Part shown: one piece after another, positions 8,313 to 16,392 of the stretch
Position numbering within the stretch: position 1 is the stretch's first letter
Layout of the letters: every line of letters starts with the position of its first letter
Assembly: GCF_027853915.1 (NCBI RefSeq)
Contig: NZ_JAQGLA010000007.1
Location: 115,724 to 179,723 of the forward strand
Direction of reading: 5' to 3'
Source of the DNA: Saccharopolyspora oryzae
Lineage (GTDB): Bacteria > Actinomycetota > Actinomycetes > Mycobacteriales > Pseudonocardiaceae
Length of the DNA: 64,000 bases
Notes under the pieces: generated by a model
What the model was told of the DNA's origin: nothing
The model's input: the letters and a program-made list of their open reading frames with translations, nothing else
The model's database searches: none
Position numbers and translations under genes: made by a program

Positions 8313-8648
8313 TCACGGGGCGTGCTCGACGGGCGGTGCAGCTGCCTGGAGCGCTTCAACCACCTCTTGGCACAGGTCATCCAGCAGCGCTGCGAAGTCG
8401 TGCTGCGCAGGAGGACCGTCGAAGAGCGCGGCCAGCCGGGCGCGCACGGAAGCCAGCGAGGGGCCGTCCCCGCCGCAGCAGTCCAGCAGCTCCAGGGAGC
8501 GCCGCGCTCCTTCGAGGAGGCGGTACACGGCGTACTCGGGCGTCTCCTCGACCTGGCGCCGACCGCTGCTCAGCAAGTAGGCCGCGAGCAGCACCACTTC
8601 CTCACGCAGGTGCACCGGTTCCGGACGCTGTTCGGCCCCAGGTTTCAT
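8313..8648 (-). CDS. albB: AlbB-like small subunit of cyclodipeptide oxidase
   Basis: A 111-residue, largely helical protein rich in Leu, Ala, Glu and Arg, with no membrane segment. It has little recognisable motif content. The call rests on size (AlbB is about 100 residues), on its place between albA and albC, and on its 47-base overlap with the end of the nitroreductase gene, the arrangement known from albonoursin-type clusters. In those systems AlbA and AlbB together form the large cyclodipeptide oxidase, and the small subunit is needed for activity. The identification is mainly contextual. Confidence 0.8.
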   Translation of the reverse strand: MKPGAEQRPEPVHLREEVVLLAAYLLSSGRRQVEETPEYAVYRLLEGARRSLELLDCCGGDGPSLASVRARLAALFDGPPAQHDFAALLDDLCQEVVEALQAAAPPVEHAP

Positions 8649-9201
8649 CTCTCACGACCTCTCCTCTGTTCCGGCGTTGCGAGCGCCGCGGTTCCTGAGC
8701 CGGGTGCCCCACCGGGACCACCAGGACGGGAGCCAGGTGGTCCGGCAGGTGCAGCAGAGCACGGACGGGTTTCGCCAGGAAGCTGCTGACCGGGCACCCG
8801 CCGAGCCCGAGCGCGTGCGCGGCGAGCAGGAAGTTCTCGACCGCCATCGCGACGCAGAGCACTCCGACGTCCGGCATGCGGGCGTCGTCCGGCGCCCGTC
8901 CGGAGTCGAAGCACGCGACCAGGATCAGCGGGGGAACGCCGATGATCCCCGGAGCGAACGCCCGGATGCGGCGCACCAGCACCGGGTTCCGGACCACGAC
9001 GAAGCCCCACGCCTGCTTGTTGGACGCGGTGGGGGCCGCGAGCATCGCGTCGACCATCCGGTCCACCGACTCGTCGTCGATCGTTTCAGCGGTGTAGGCG
9101 CGAACTGCGCGGCGGGTCCGGATGGTCTCGAAGACGTCCAGCCGCCCCTGCGACGGGATTGCGCGGTGTGGCAGGACGTCCGACATGTGGCCGGCGCTCA
9201 C
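8602..9201 (-). CDS. albA: AlbA-like nitroreductase-fold subunit of cyclodipeptide oxidase
   Basis: A 199-residue FMN-binding protein of the nitroreductase fold. RTRRAVRAYT near the N-terminus is the typical phosphate-binding arginine stretch, followed by APTASNKQAWGFVVV and a C-terminal domain with LGLGGCPVSSFL. AlbA proteins form alpha,beta-double bonds in the side chains of cyclic dipeptides, using oxygen as acceptor. I start at the GTG at 9201 because AAGGAGG lies eight bases upstream; an upstream in-frame GTG at 9219 has no such site. Length then matches AlbA (196). It is the first gene of the albA-albB-albC unit and is transcribed away from the methyltransferase fusion. Confidence 0.9.
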   Translation of the reverse strand: MSAGHMSDVLPHRAIPSQGRLDVFETIRTRRAVRAYTAETIDDESVDRMVDAMLAAPTASNKQAWGFVVVRNPVLVRRIRAFAPGIIGVPPLILVACFDSGRAPDDARMPDVGVLCVAMAVENFLLAAHALGLGGCPVSSFLAKPVRALLHLPDHLAPVLVVPVGHPAQEPRRSQRRNRGEVVRDETWGRTASGTGAPA

Positions 9202-9568
9202 GGGCCGCCCCTCCTTCACGTGTTGATGGGGAGTTCGGACTGGTGGCTGGGCACGTCCTCGGCACGCGGCCGACTCCGCCGCACGATCGGAGTTCGGCGC
9301 GCGCTCGAGGTCCTGAGGTGGACGAGTGGAAGTGGTCGTTGCGCTCCCGGTGTTCGACCGGGTTCCCGGGCACCGCTACCGCGGGTGCGAGTTCCGTTGG
9401 CACGCTGCGGAAACCGCCGGGTCAGACGTGAAACTACCTGGAGCGTGAGGGACGACGTTGCACCATTCGAAGGTGGCACACGCGGGATGGCGCTGCGCGG
9501 CGAAGGCTTCAGCGTCACCCGATTGACTCCGCAAACAGATAGAACCTTTCAAGTTTCCCACCATTCCC

Positions 9569-9592
9569 GGACCAGCCAAGCCGATCTGGTCC
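9569..9592. promoter_or_regulatory. Inverted repeat in the 561-bp divergent alb/methyltransferase promoter region
   Basis: The spacer 9202-9762 between albA and the methyltransferase fusion contains no gene I can support, only weak open frames without ribosome binding sites. A perfect 7-bp inverted repeat, GGACCAG (9569-9575) and CTGGTCC (9586-9592), lies next to a locally AT-rich run (9525-9565), about 170 bases before the methyltransferase. It is a candidate operator. No regulator gene is present in the locus. Confidence 0.35.
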
Positions 9593-9762
9593 ACATTGGA
9601 TGGTCAAGACCGGGACCGTCCGACCGAGTTCGGCTCTCACCCGTACCGGTCGTCCTGCACGCGCACCGGAGCGGAATGGGGCCCCGCGACTGCTAGCCTC
9701 CGGTCGATCCCGCCCTCTTCCGCGAAACCCCGTTCGCCCGGCAGGCGAGAAGGAGAACCACC

Positions 9763-11178
9763 ATGTCGACGAACGCGGATATCGTCCGGTTCTCGTACTC
9801 GGCATTCCGCCACGGGGACATCGATGCGGCGTTCAACGCGTTCGCCCCGGACATCGAATGGACCTCCCCTACCGGAATGTCCGATTTCGGCCTCGGTGGC
9901 ACCGTCCGCGGCCACGACGACGTCCGGACGTTCCTGGCCCGCGCTAACAGCACCTTCAGCGAGGTGCACGTCGAGCCGCACGAGTTCGTCGAATCCGATG
10001 ACCGGATCGCGGTGTTCGGCGAGCACCGCCTGCGGGGAACTCGCGGCGGCCGGTCCTGCACCGTCCCGTTCGCCCATTCCTGGCGCCTCGACGACGGCAA
10101 GGCCACCCACTTCCAAGACCTGCACGACGTTTCCGAGGTTCGCCGGATCCTGCGCCACGACGACGAACCGCCGAACTCGCCGGAAGGGATCATCCAGCTC
10201 GGCCTCGGCTTCTGGCGCTCCAAGGCGGTGCTCGCCGCGGTGCGGCTCGGCGTGTTCACCGCGCTGGCCGGTCGGCCCCTCGAACTCGCCGAACTGCGTG
10301 CCGGCACCGGCGTCCACGAGCGCGGCGCACGCGACTTCTTCGACTCGCTGGTAGCGCTCGGCTTGCTCCACCGGGACGGCTCGGTGTACCGCAACGCCCC
10401 GGCCGCTGAGGAGTTCCTCGACTCCGGCAAGCCCCACCAGTACGTCGGCGGGGTGCTCGAAGAAGCGGAGTCCCAGTGGTACCCGGCGTGGGCGCACCTC
10501 GTCGAAGCACTCACCGACGGCGTTCCGCAGTGGGTCGTGACCGGTGAGCAGGAGAACGCCTTCGACGAGATCTACCTGGAGCCGGACCAGCTGCGCAGGT
10601 TCGAACGAGCGATGATCGGGGGCCTCGTGCCGGTCATGCGCACGCTCCCCGAAAGGTTTCCCTGGCAGCAGCACCGCACGGTTGCCGACATCGGCTGCTG
10701 CGGCGGAGCACTGCTGGCCAGTGTGCTCGTGCGCCATCCCCACCTGACCGCCACCGGCTTCGACCTCCCCGCGCTGGCGCCGCTGTTCGCCGATACCGCC
10801 GCGCGCCACGGGCTGGAAGACCGGATGCGGTTCACCGCGGGGAGCTTCCTCACCGATCCGCTCCCGGCAGCGGACGTCCACGTGTTCGGCCACGTCCTGC
10901 ACAACTGGGACCTCGACACCAAGCGGATGCTGCTGCGCAAGTCCTTCGAAGCGCTACCTCCTGGCGGAACCGCGGTGATCTACGAGACGCTGATCGACGA
11001 CGAGCGGCGCCACCACGTCTTCGGCCTGATGATGAGCCTGCACATGCACGTCCTCAGCCCGGGCGGCTACGACTACACCGGTGCGGACTGCCAGGAATGG
11101 CTCGGCGGAGCCGGGTTCCGGACGTCTCGCGTCGAGCACCTCACCGGACACGAGTTCGTGGTCATCGGCGTCAAGTGA
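9763..11178 (+). CDS. SnoaL/NTF2-like domain fused to an O-methyltransferase
   Basis: A 471-residue two-domain protein. Residues 1 to about 130 form a SnoaL/NTF2-like cone (VRFSYSAFRHGDIDAAFNAF, then IEWTSP and HSWRLDDGKATHF). Residues from about 145 resemble small-molecule O-methyltransferases: a winged-helix dimerisation domain (LGVFTALAGRPLELAELRAG), a SAM-binding loop (VADIGCCGGA near residue 307) and the catalytic-His region (HVLHNWDLD). The SAM loop has Cys-Cys where many homologs have Gly residues. It is divergent from albABC. Nocazine clusters pair a cyclodipeptide synthase and oxidase with methyltransferases, so this enzyme probably methylates the dehydrogenated diketopiperazine. The NTF2-like part may bind the substrate or catalyse an extra step. 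Confidence 0.85.
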   Translation: MSTNADIVRFSYSAFRHGDIDAAFNAFAPDIEWTSPTGMSDFGLGGTVRGHDDVRTFLARANSTFSEVHVEPHEFVESDDRIAVFGEHRLRGTRGGRSCTVPFAHSWRLDDGKATHFQDLHDVSEVRRILRHDDEPPNSPEGIIQLGLGFWRSKAVLAAVRLGVFTALAGRPLELAELRAGTGVHERGARDFFDSLVALGLLHRDGSVYRNAPAAEEFLDSGKPHQYVGGVLEEAESQWYPAWAHLVEALTDGVPQWVVTGEQENAFDEIYLEPDQLRRFERAMIGGLVPVMRTLPERFPWQQHRTVADIGCCGGALLASVLVRHPHLTATGFDLPALAPLFADTAARHGLEDRMRFTAGSFLTDPLPAADVHVFGHVLHNWDLDTKRMLLRKSFEALPPGGTAVIYETLIDDERRHHVFGLMMSLHMHVLSPGGYDYTGADCQEWLGGAGFRTSRVEHLTGHEFVVIGVK

Positions 11179-11203
11179 CCGGCTCCCCGGGGCGGCGGGA
11201 CCG

Positions 11204-11911
11204 TCACGGGTGGTCCGCGTGGTCGTCCGGTGCCGCGGTGCCGAGGACGTAGGTCATCCAGAACAGGGGCCCCGGGCTGAAGCCGAACCGGCGCACGGAT
11301 CCGAGCGCGAACCCGGCCCCCTCGATCTCGCTCGCGGTGTCGCGGTGGAGCTCGCAGCCGCCGCACAACCGCCGCCAGATCGGCGCGATCCCCTCCTGGA
11401 ACGCTCCGACCAGCCGGCGACTCGACCGGACGTGTTCGAGGAAGTGCACCTTCCCCTGCGGTCGCAGCACCCGCCGGATCTCGCGCAGAGCACTCGCCGG
11501 GTCGGGGACCGAGCACAGCACCTGGCACAGGACGACACCGTCGAAGCTGCTGCTCTCACCCGGCAGGGCATCGGCGTGCCCGGGAACGACTCGAACGGGG
11601 ACCGGCGCCGAGGCCGCGTTGCGCTCCGAGTGCACGCGGAGCTCGTCATTGGGTTCCACCGCGACCACTTCGGTGACCGACGCCGGGTAGTGCTGGAAGT
11701 TGCGCCCGTTTCCCGAACCTATCTCGAGGACCCTTCCGGTGGTCCCGGAAACCAGCCTCCGCCGGTGTTCCACAGCACCGCGGCGATCCGCGATCTCGCT
11801 GACGCGGACCCAGAAGCGACCGAAGCGGGGGTGCTGGAACCGACGCAGTTCCGGGGGCCGATCACCGCTTGCCGAGGATGCGCTCATTCTTTTGTTGTAC
11901 TGCCTCGACAT
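11204..11911 (-). CDS. Class I SAM-dependent methyltransferase (UbiE/type 11)
   Basis: About 235 residues. Motif I is intact (GRVLEIGSGNGRNFQHYP), with the acidic end of strand 2 in VVAVEPNDELR. The block SSFDGVVLCQVLCSVPDP is typical of methyltransferase type 11, and the C-terminus resembles the LRPQGKVHFLEHVRS pattern. It is convergent with the fusion methyltransferase, 25 bp away. Start choice is uncertain: ATG at 11911 or 11887, neither with a good ribosome binding site. It could be the second (for example N-) methyltransferase of the diketopiperazine pathway, or an unrelated lipid or quinone methyltransferase. Proximity favours the former only weakly. Confidence 0.8.
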   Translation of the reverse strand: MSRQYNKRMSASSASGDRPPELRRFQHPRFGRFWVRVSEIADRRGAVEHRRRLVSGTTGRVLEIGSGNGRNFQHYPASVTEVVAVEPNDELRVHSERNAASAPVPVRVVPGHADALPGESSSFDGVVLCQVLCSVPDPASALREIRRVLRPQGKVHFLEHVRSSRRLVGAFQEGIAPIWRRLCGGCELHRDTASEIEGAGFALGSVRRFGFSPGPLFWMTYVLGTAAPDDHADHP

Positions 11912-11996
11912 CGCACCTGCGCCCCCAGCAGGGCAGAAGCCAACCTGGCCGTGGCCCCGATTCACACGACTGCGTGCACCCAGCACCTGGCGGTGG

Positions 11997-12836
11997 TCAG
12001 AGGGACATCAGGTCTTGGCCGACGATGACTTTTCCGGTGTAGTCGCGCTGGGCTTCTTCTCGCCAGATGTCGTCGGGGACTTCGGGGTGGCTCGGCACGA
12101 AGTGGCTCAGCACCAGGGTCGGGACTCCGGCGCTCTCGGCGATGGCGCCGACTTCGGAGACCGAGGTGTGCGAGTCGAGCAGGTGCCGGCGCAGCCGCGC
12201 CCCGTTGGTGCGGGCGAGCAGCGGTTCGATGCTCGGGACGTGCATGACTTCGTGGACGAGGACGTCGGCACCGGTGGCGAGGTCGACGAGCTGCTGGCAG
12301 GGGGCCGTGTCGCCGGAGATGACGATCGAGCGGTCCTCGGTGTCGATCCGGTAGGCCAGCGCGTCCATCGGCGGGTGGTGCACCCGCGTCGCCGAGATGC
12401 GCACGCGGTCGTCCTCGTACACCGGGCCCGGGCCGTGCACGTCTTCGGGGACGATCAGCTCGGCGAAGTCCGGGCGTCCTTCGTCGGCGATCCTGGTGGT
12501 GACGTCGGTGTCGGCGTAGCGGGCGAAGGCGGCCATCATCTCGGTCAGCGGCGGCGGACCGTACAGGCGGACCGGTTGGCGCAGGTCCGCGCACCAGGCC
12601 AGGTGCACGACCGTGCCCAGGTCGACGTTGTGGTCGGAGTGGTGGTGCGTCACGCACGCGGCGGTCAGCGAGCGCAGCGGGATGTCGGCGGCCACGAGCT
12701 GGCGGGCGACTCCGTTCCCCGCGTCGATCAGGTACGTGCGGTCGCCGACCACGATCGCCTGGGCCGGTGCGCTGCGGTTGCGCTTGGGCGTCGGACCGCC
12801 GGCCGTTCCCAGCAGGACGAGCTCGGTGCTGTGCAA
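11997..12836 (-). CDS. MBL-fold metallohydrolase (RNase Z/arylsulfatase-like group)
   Basis: A 279-residue cytoplasmic metallo-beta-lactamase-fold protein. The metal-binding motif is THHHSDHNVDLG; further ligands are likely at ISGDTAPC and LSHF. The N-terminus VLLGTAGGP is that of the RNase Z-like subgroup. It lies 23 bp downstream of the ABC transporter ATPase gene on the same strand, so it is most likely in the transporter operon. Paralogous hydrolases at 17724-18806 and 26422-27558 have the same GTAGGP/GTEAGP opening. I infer that it hydrolyses a compound brought in by the transporter (an ester, lactone or amide). A true tRNA-processing role is unlikely in this context. Confidence 0.87.
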   Translation of the reverse strand: MHSTELVLLGTAGGPTPKRNRSAPAQAIVVGDRTYLIDAGNGVARQLVAADIPLRSLTAACVTHHHSDHNVDLGTVVHLAWCADLRQPVRLYGPPPLTEMMAAFARYADTDVTTRIADEGRPDFAELIVPEDVHGPGPVYEDDRVRISATRVHHPPMDALAYRIDTEDRSIVISGDTAPCQQLVDLATGADVLVHEVMHVPSIEPLLARTNGARLRRHLLDSHTSVSEVGAIAESAGVPTLVLSHFVPSHPEVPDDIWREEAQRDYTGKVIVGQDLMSL

Positions 12837-12859
12837 GGTGTGAACCCCTGATTCCGTTG

Positions 12860-13630
12860 CTAGCGAACGTGTTTGAGGAATTCCTTCACCCGCGGGTGAC
12901 CAGGTGATTCCAGGACCCGCTCCGACGGTCCGGTTTCGACGACCTCACCGCCGTCGAGCACCGCGGTCAGGTGCGCGACGTCCCGCGCGAAGCCGATCTC
13001 GTGGGTGACCACGACCATGGTCATGCCATCGGCAGCGAGATCGCGCATCACGGCGAGCACTTCGCCCACCAGCGCGGGGTCGAGCGCTGAGGTGGGTTCG
13101 TCGAAGAGCATCAGCTTCGGGTCGGTGGCCAGGGCGCGGGCGATCGCCACCCGCTGCTGCTGCCCGCCGGACAACGCGCTCGGGTAGACGTCGATCTTGT
13201 CCCGCAAGCCGACGCGGTCGAGCAGTTCGAGCGCCCGCTGCCGGGCCGCGGACTTGCTGAGCTTGCGCAGCGTCGTCGGGGCGAGCGCGATGTTCTGCGC
13301 GACGGTCAGGTGCGGGAACAGGTTGAACTGCTGGAAGACCATGCCGATGCGTTGACGTTGGTGGACGATCCGCCGCCCCGGCAGCTCGTGCAGCACGCCG
13401 TTGCGCTCGACGTGGCCGATCAGTTCGCCGTCGAGCCGGATCCGGCCGCCGTCCACGCGTTCCAAGTGGTTGATGCAGCGCAGGAAGGTGCTCTTGCCGG
13501 AGCCGGAAGGCCCCAGCAGGCACATGACCTTGCCCCGCGGCACCGAGAGCGACACTCCATTGAGGACGTTCAGCTCGCCGAACCGCTTGTGCAGGTCGAC
13601 CGCTTCGAGCATGGGAGATTCCGAGCTCAT
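12860..13630 (-). CDS. Polar amino acid ABC transporter, ATP-binding protein
   Basis: A 256-residue ABC ATPase. It has Walker A (GPSGSGKST), the Q-loop region (GMVFQQFNLFPHLT, characteristic of polar amino acid transporters), signature LSGGQQQR, Walker B (LMLFDEPTSALDP) and the switch His in VVVTHEIGFA. The ATG at 13630 overlaps the permease stop codon (ATGA), so translation is coupled. It energises import of a polar amino acid or a related compound through the permease at 13627-14514, fed by the lipoprotein at 14511-15446. Confidence 0.94.
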   Translation of the reverse strand: MSSESPMLEAVDLHKRFGELNVLNGVSLSVPRGKVMCLLGPSGSGKSTFLRCINHLERVDGGRIRLDGELIGHVERNGVLHELPGRRIVHQRQRIGMVFQQFNLFPHLTVAQNIALAPTTLRKLSKSAARQRALELLDRVGLRDKIDVYPSALSGGQQQRVAIARALATDPKLMLFDEPTSALDPALVGEVLAVMRDLAADGMTMVVVTHEIGFARDVAHLTAVLDGGEVVETGPSERVLESPGHPRVKEFLKHVR

Positions 13631-14514
13631 GAGTGCACCTTCCGCGCGCTGCGCGCCAGCCGTCGTTCCAGGACCGTCTGCGCGATGGTCGCCAGTCCGG
13701 TGATCAGCAGGTACCACAGCGAGGCGATGACCAGCAGTTCCAGGATGCGCAGGTTCGAGGCGGCGATGTTCTGCGCCTCGGTGAGCAGGTCTCCCCCGGC
13801 GATGACCGAGACCAGCGAGGTCATCTTCAGCATCGTCACGAACTGGCTGCCGGTCGGTGGCACCACCACCTTGAGCGCTTGGGGCGCGATGACCTTGCGG
13901 AAGGTCTGGAAACCGTTGAGCCCCAACGCGGTCGAGGCCTCGGTCTGCCCCCTGTCGATCGAGCCGACACCCGCGCGCACGATCTCGGCCATGTAGGCCG
14001 CTTCGTTCAGCGACAGGGCGAGCACCGACGCGACGAACGGTGTGATCAGGGCGTTGGTCTCCCAGCTGGTGAGGACTTCACCGGTGAACGGCCACACCAG
14101 GTCCACCCGGTCGTAGAACAGCGCGATGTTGCCCCAGAAGAGGATCTGCACCAGCAACGGCACCCCGCGCACCACGGTGACGTACCCGACGGAGATGGCC
14201 CGCAGCACCGGGTTCCGCGACAGCCGCATGAGCGCCAGGGCGGTGCCGAGCACGACCCCGATCGCCATCGACACGATCGCCAGCAGGACGGTGCTGCGCA
14301 GCCCGGCCAGGATGGTGTCGGCGGTCAGGAACCGCGCGATGGTGGCGTGGTCCAGCGCCGGGTTCTGGTACAGCGACACCAGCACGAACCCGACCGCGAC
14401 CGCCACCGCGATGCCGGACAGCCACCGGCCCGGGTGCCGCTTGCGCGCGACCGGGTCGGCGATCGCCCGATCGCCCCGGTGCTTCGCGGTCAACGTCGCC
14501 GTTCCGCCGCTCAT
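13627..14514 (-). CDS. Polar amino acid ABC transporter permease
   Basis: A 295-residue inner-membrane permease. After a basic cytoplasmic N-terminus there is a first helix at about residues 30-50, then the HisM/GlnP-type core of membrane segments with YVTVVRGVPLLVQILFWG and the EAA-type loop AYMAEIVRAGVGSIDRGQTE. The ATG at 14514 overlaps the end of the binding-protein gene (ATGA) and its own stop overlaps the ATPase gene, so the three components are translationally linked. The long N-terminal tail before helix 1 (about 30 residues) is slightly unusual but common in actinomycetes. Confidence 0.92.
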   Translation of the reverse strand: MSGGTATLTAKHRGDRAIADPVARKRHPGRWLSGIAVAVAVGFVLVSLYQNPALDHATIARFLTADTILAGLRSTVLLAIVSMAIGVVLGTALALMRLSRNPVLRAISVGYVTVVRGVPLLVQILFWGNIALFYDRVDLVWPFTGEVLTSWETNALITPFVASVLALSLNEAAYMAEIVRAGVGSIDRGQTEASTALGLNGFQTFRKVIAPQALKVVVPPTGSQFVTMLKMTSLVSVIAGGDLLTEAQNIAASNLRILELLVIASLWYLLITGLATIAQTVLERRLARSARKVHS

Positions 14515-15446
14515 CGGATGACCTCCTGGCCGTTGACCACGGGTTTCTGCAGCGCGAGATCGCCGAGGCCGTACTGGTCGACCAGGCGCGCGAGGGAACC
14601 GTCGGAGAACATCCCGCCGAGGGCCGCGATGAGCGCATCGCGGAGTTCGGTCTTGTCCTTCGCGGTGATGATGCCGATGGGCTGGCGCTGGTGCTGGCCC
14701 GAACCGGCGGTGTCGAAGAGCTGCCCGCCTTCCGCGGTGTCGGCGATGTAGCGCAGCACCGGGGTGTTGCCCAGGAACGCGGCCACCCGCCCGCTCTGCA
14801 CCTGCAGCCGCGCGTCGGCCGGGTTGTTGAGCTGCTGCACGTCCAGCGGTGGCTTCCCGGATGCGGCGCACTTGCCCGAAGTCTCCTCGGCCAGCGCGAG
14901 TTGCACCCCGCCGCGCACGACCGCGACCGCACGACCGCACAAATCACCGACGTCGCCGAGCCCCAGCGGGTTTCCCTGCGGGACCAGCATCGTGGTGGCC
15001 TGGTCGAGGTAGTCGACGAAGTCGACGAGCCGGCGGCGTTCTTCGGTGTCACCGATGAGGTCCATCGCCACGTCGGCCTTGCCGGACTGCACCGCCGGGA
15101 TCAGCCCGGCGAACGGGTACTGCTCGAACCGGACCTGCACGCCCAGCCTGCGGCCGAGCTCCTCGGCTATGTCCTTGTTCAGCCCGCGGACCGTCCTGCC
15201 GTCGCTGTCGAGGTAGCCGAGCGGCGGACTGGCCAGCTGACCGGCCACGACGATCACACCGCGCTGGCGGATCTCGTCCGGCAACCGAGCAGGTCCGCTC
15301 GGCACCGACACGCCCTGCTGGTCCTTGCCTCCCGCTGCGCGCGGCACGAGACACCCGCTGAGCAGCGCGGCGCACGCTGCGAGCACGGCGAGGACCACGA
15401 CCGGGCGGGTCGATCGGTGGCGGGAATTCGGCGACCAAGCGCCCAT
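14511..15446 (-). CDS. Polar amino acid ABC transporter substrate-binding lipoprotein
   Basis: A 311-residue family 3 solute-binding protein. The ATG at 15446 is preceded by GAGGGGA. The signal peptide has a basic n-region, a hydrophobic stretch and the lipobox LLSGC, so it should be anchored to the outer face of the membrane. The mature part has the expected PPLGYLDSDGRTVRGLNKDIAEELG and the KADVAMDLIGDTEERRRLVDF region that forms the binding cleft. It is the first gene of the leftward operon (binding protein, permease, ATPase, MBL hydrolase) and is divergent from an IclR regulator. The ligand is probably amino acid-like; identity is unknown. Confidence 0.92.
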   Translation of the reverse strand: MGAWSPNSRHRSTRPVVVLAVLAACAALLSGCLVPRAAGGKDQQGVSVPSGPARLPDEIRQRGVIVVAGQLASPPLGYLDSDGRTVRGLNKDIAEELGRRLGVQVRFEQYPFAGLIPAVQSGKADVAMDLIGDTEERRRLVDFVDYLDQATTMLVPQGNPLGLGDVGDLCGRAVAVVRGGVQLALAEETSGKCAASGKPPLDVQQLNNPADARLQVQSGRVAAFLGNTPVLRYIADTAEGGQLFDTAGSGQHQRQPIGIITAKDKTELRDALIAALGGMFSDGSLARLVDQYGLGDLALQKPVVNGQEVIR

Positions 15447-15469
15447 GTGGGTCCCCTCGTCCGCTGAGA

Positions 15470-15532
15470 TTTTCGGAGAGCGAAAAGGCTTGCGCTGGAC
15501 GAATTCACCCTGCGTGCTGCACAGTGCACTGT
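15470..15532. promoter_or_regulatory. Two inverted repeats in the divergent IclR/ABC promoter region
   Basis: The 144-bp spacer between the binding-protein gene and the divergent IclR gene holds two perfect inverted repeats: TTTTCG-GAGAG-CGAAAA (15470-15486) and ACAGTGCACTGT (15521-15532). Both are candidate operators for the adjacent IclR protein. IclR regulators commonly bind short palindromes in such divergent regions. Confidence 0.45.
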
Positions 15533-15590
15533 CAAGGCGGTGCCCGCGAGATGGGACGGTCTTGCCCCGGAACACGGAGCGGAGCACGAG

Positions 15591-16388
15591 ATGAGCCAAC
15601 GAGGAACGAACCACGACGCCGGCGACGGGCTTTTCGTGCGTTCGCTGGAACGCGGCCTCGCGGTCCTCCGCGCCTTCGACGGGCGACCTCCCCAGCTGTC
15701 GCTGTCCGAGGTCGCCGCCCGCGCAGGCATGTCACCCGCTGCGGCGCGGCGCTACCTGCACACCTTCGTCGAGCTCGGCTACCTGGCCGTGCGCGGACGG
15801 TCCTTCGTCGCGCAGCCCAAGCTGGTCGAACTCGCCTACCCGTACTACGCGACGGCAGCGTTCACCCGCCCCGTGGAGACCGAGCTGGAGAAGCTCGCGG
15901 CCGAGCTCCATGAATCGTGCGCGTTGACCGTCCGCAATGGACACCACGTCACGAACGTGCTGTCCGCCAACGCGCACCGGGAACTGGCCGTGCAGGTCCA
16001 GCTCGGCCGAAGCCTGCCCGCGTACTGCACCGCCATGGGTCGAGTGCTGCTTTCCGCTCTCCCACCGGAGGAGGTCCGCACGATCCTGGAGGCGACCGAC
16101 CGCGTCCACCACACGGCGAACACCGTGACCGACCTGGACGAACTCCTCGCCACCGTCGAACGTGCCCGCAACGACGGCTATGCGCTGGGCGACGAGGAGT
16201 TCCAGGTCGGGATCAGATCGGTCGCCGTCGGCGTTCGCGACGCCTCCGGGACGGTGGCCGCGGCGCTCAGCGTCAGCGCAGTCGCCTCGCGGGTTTCCAC
16301 GGCCACCCTCGTCGACACCCTGCTCCCGAAGCTGCGGGACGCCGCGTCCAGCGTGGAAGTCCACCTCGCCACCGGAACCGACCGGTGA
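15591..16388 (+). CDS. IclR-family transcriptional regulator
   Basis: A 265-residue regulator. It has an N-terminal winged helix (GLAVLRAFDGRPPQLSLSEV, AARAGMSPAAARRYLHTFVE) and the IclR effector domain with the usual LPAYCTAMGRVLL block and GIRSVAVGVRDASG. Sequence features place it with the PcaR/PobR branch that often controls aromatic or acid catabolism. I choose the ATG at 15591, with GGAGCGGAG upstream. It is divergent from the amino acid ABC transporter operon and convergent with the MHS transporter gene, so control of the ABC/MBL operon is the simplest assignment. Confidence 0.92.
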   Translation: MSQRGTNHDAGDGLFVRSLERGLAVLRAFDGRPPQLSLSEVAARAGMSPAAARRYLHTFVELGYLAVRGRSFVAQPKLVELAYPYYATAAFTRPVETELEKLAAELHESCALTVRNGHHVTNVLSANAHRELAVQVQLGRSLPAYCTAMGRVLLSALPPEEVRTILEATDRVHHTANTVTDLDELLATVERARNDGYALGDEEFQVGIRSVAVGVRDASGTVAAALSVSAVASRVSTATLVDTLLPKLRDAASSVEVHLATGTDR

Positions 16389-16392
16389 GCGG

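Noticed and set aside
9637..10902. Long minus-strand frame opposite the NTF2-methyltransferase fusion
   Set aside because: No ribosome binding site or domain; the plus-strand frame has complete SnoaL and methyltransferase motifs.
12860..15446. The ABC transporter as part of the diketopiperazine locus (export)
   Set aside because: It is an import type (lipoprotein binding protein, HisM-type permease, polar amino acid ATPase) with its own divergent IclR regulator.
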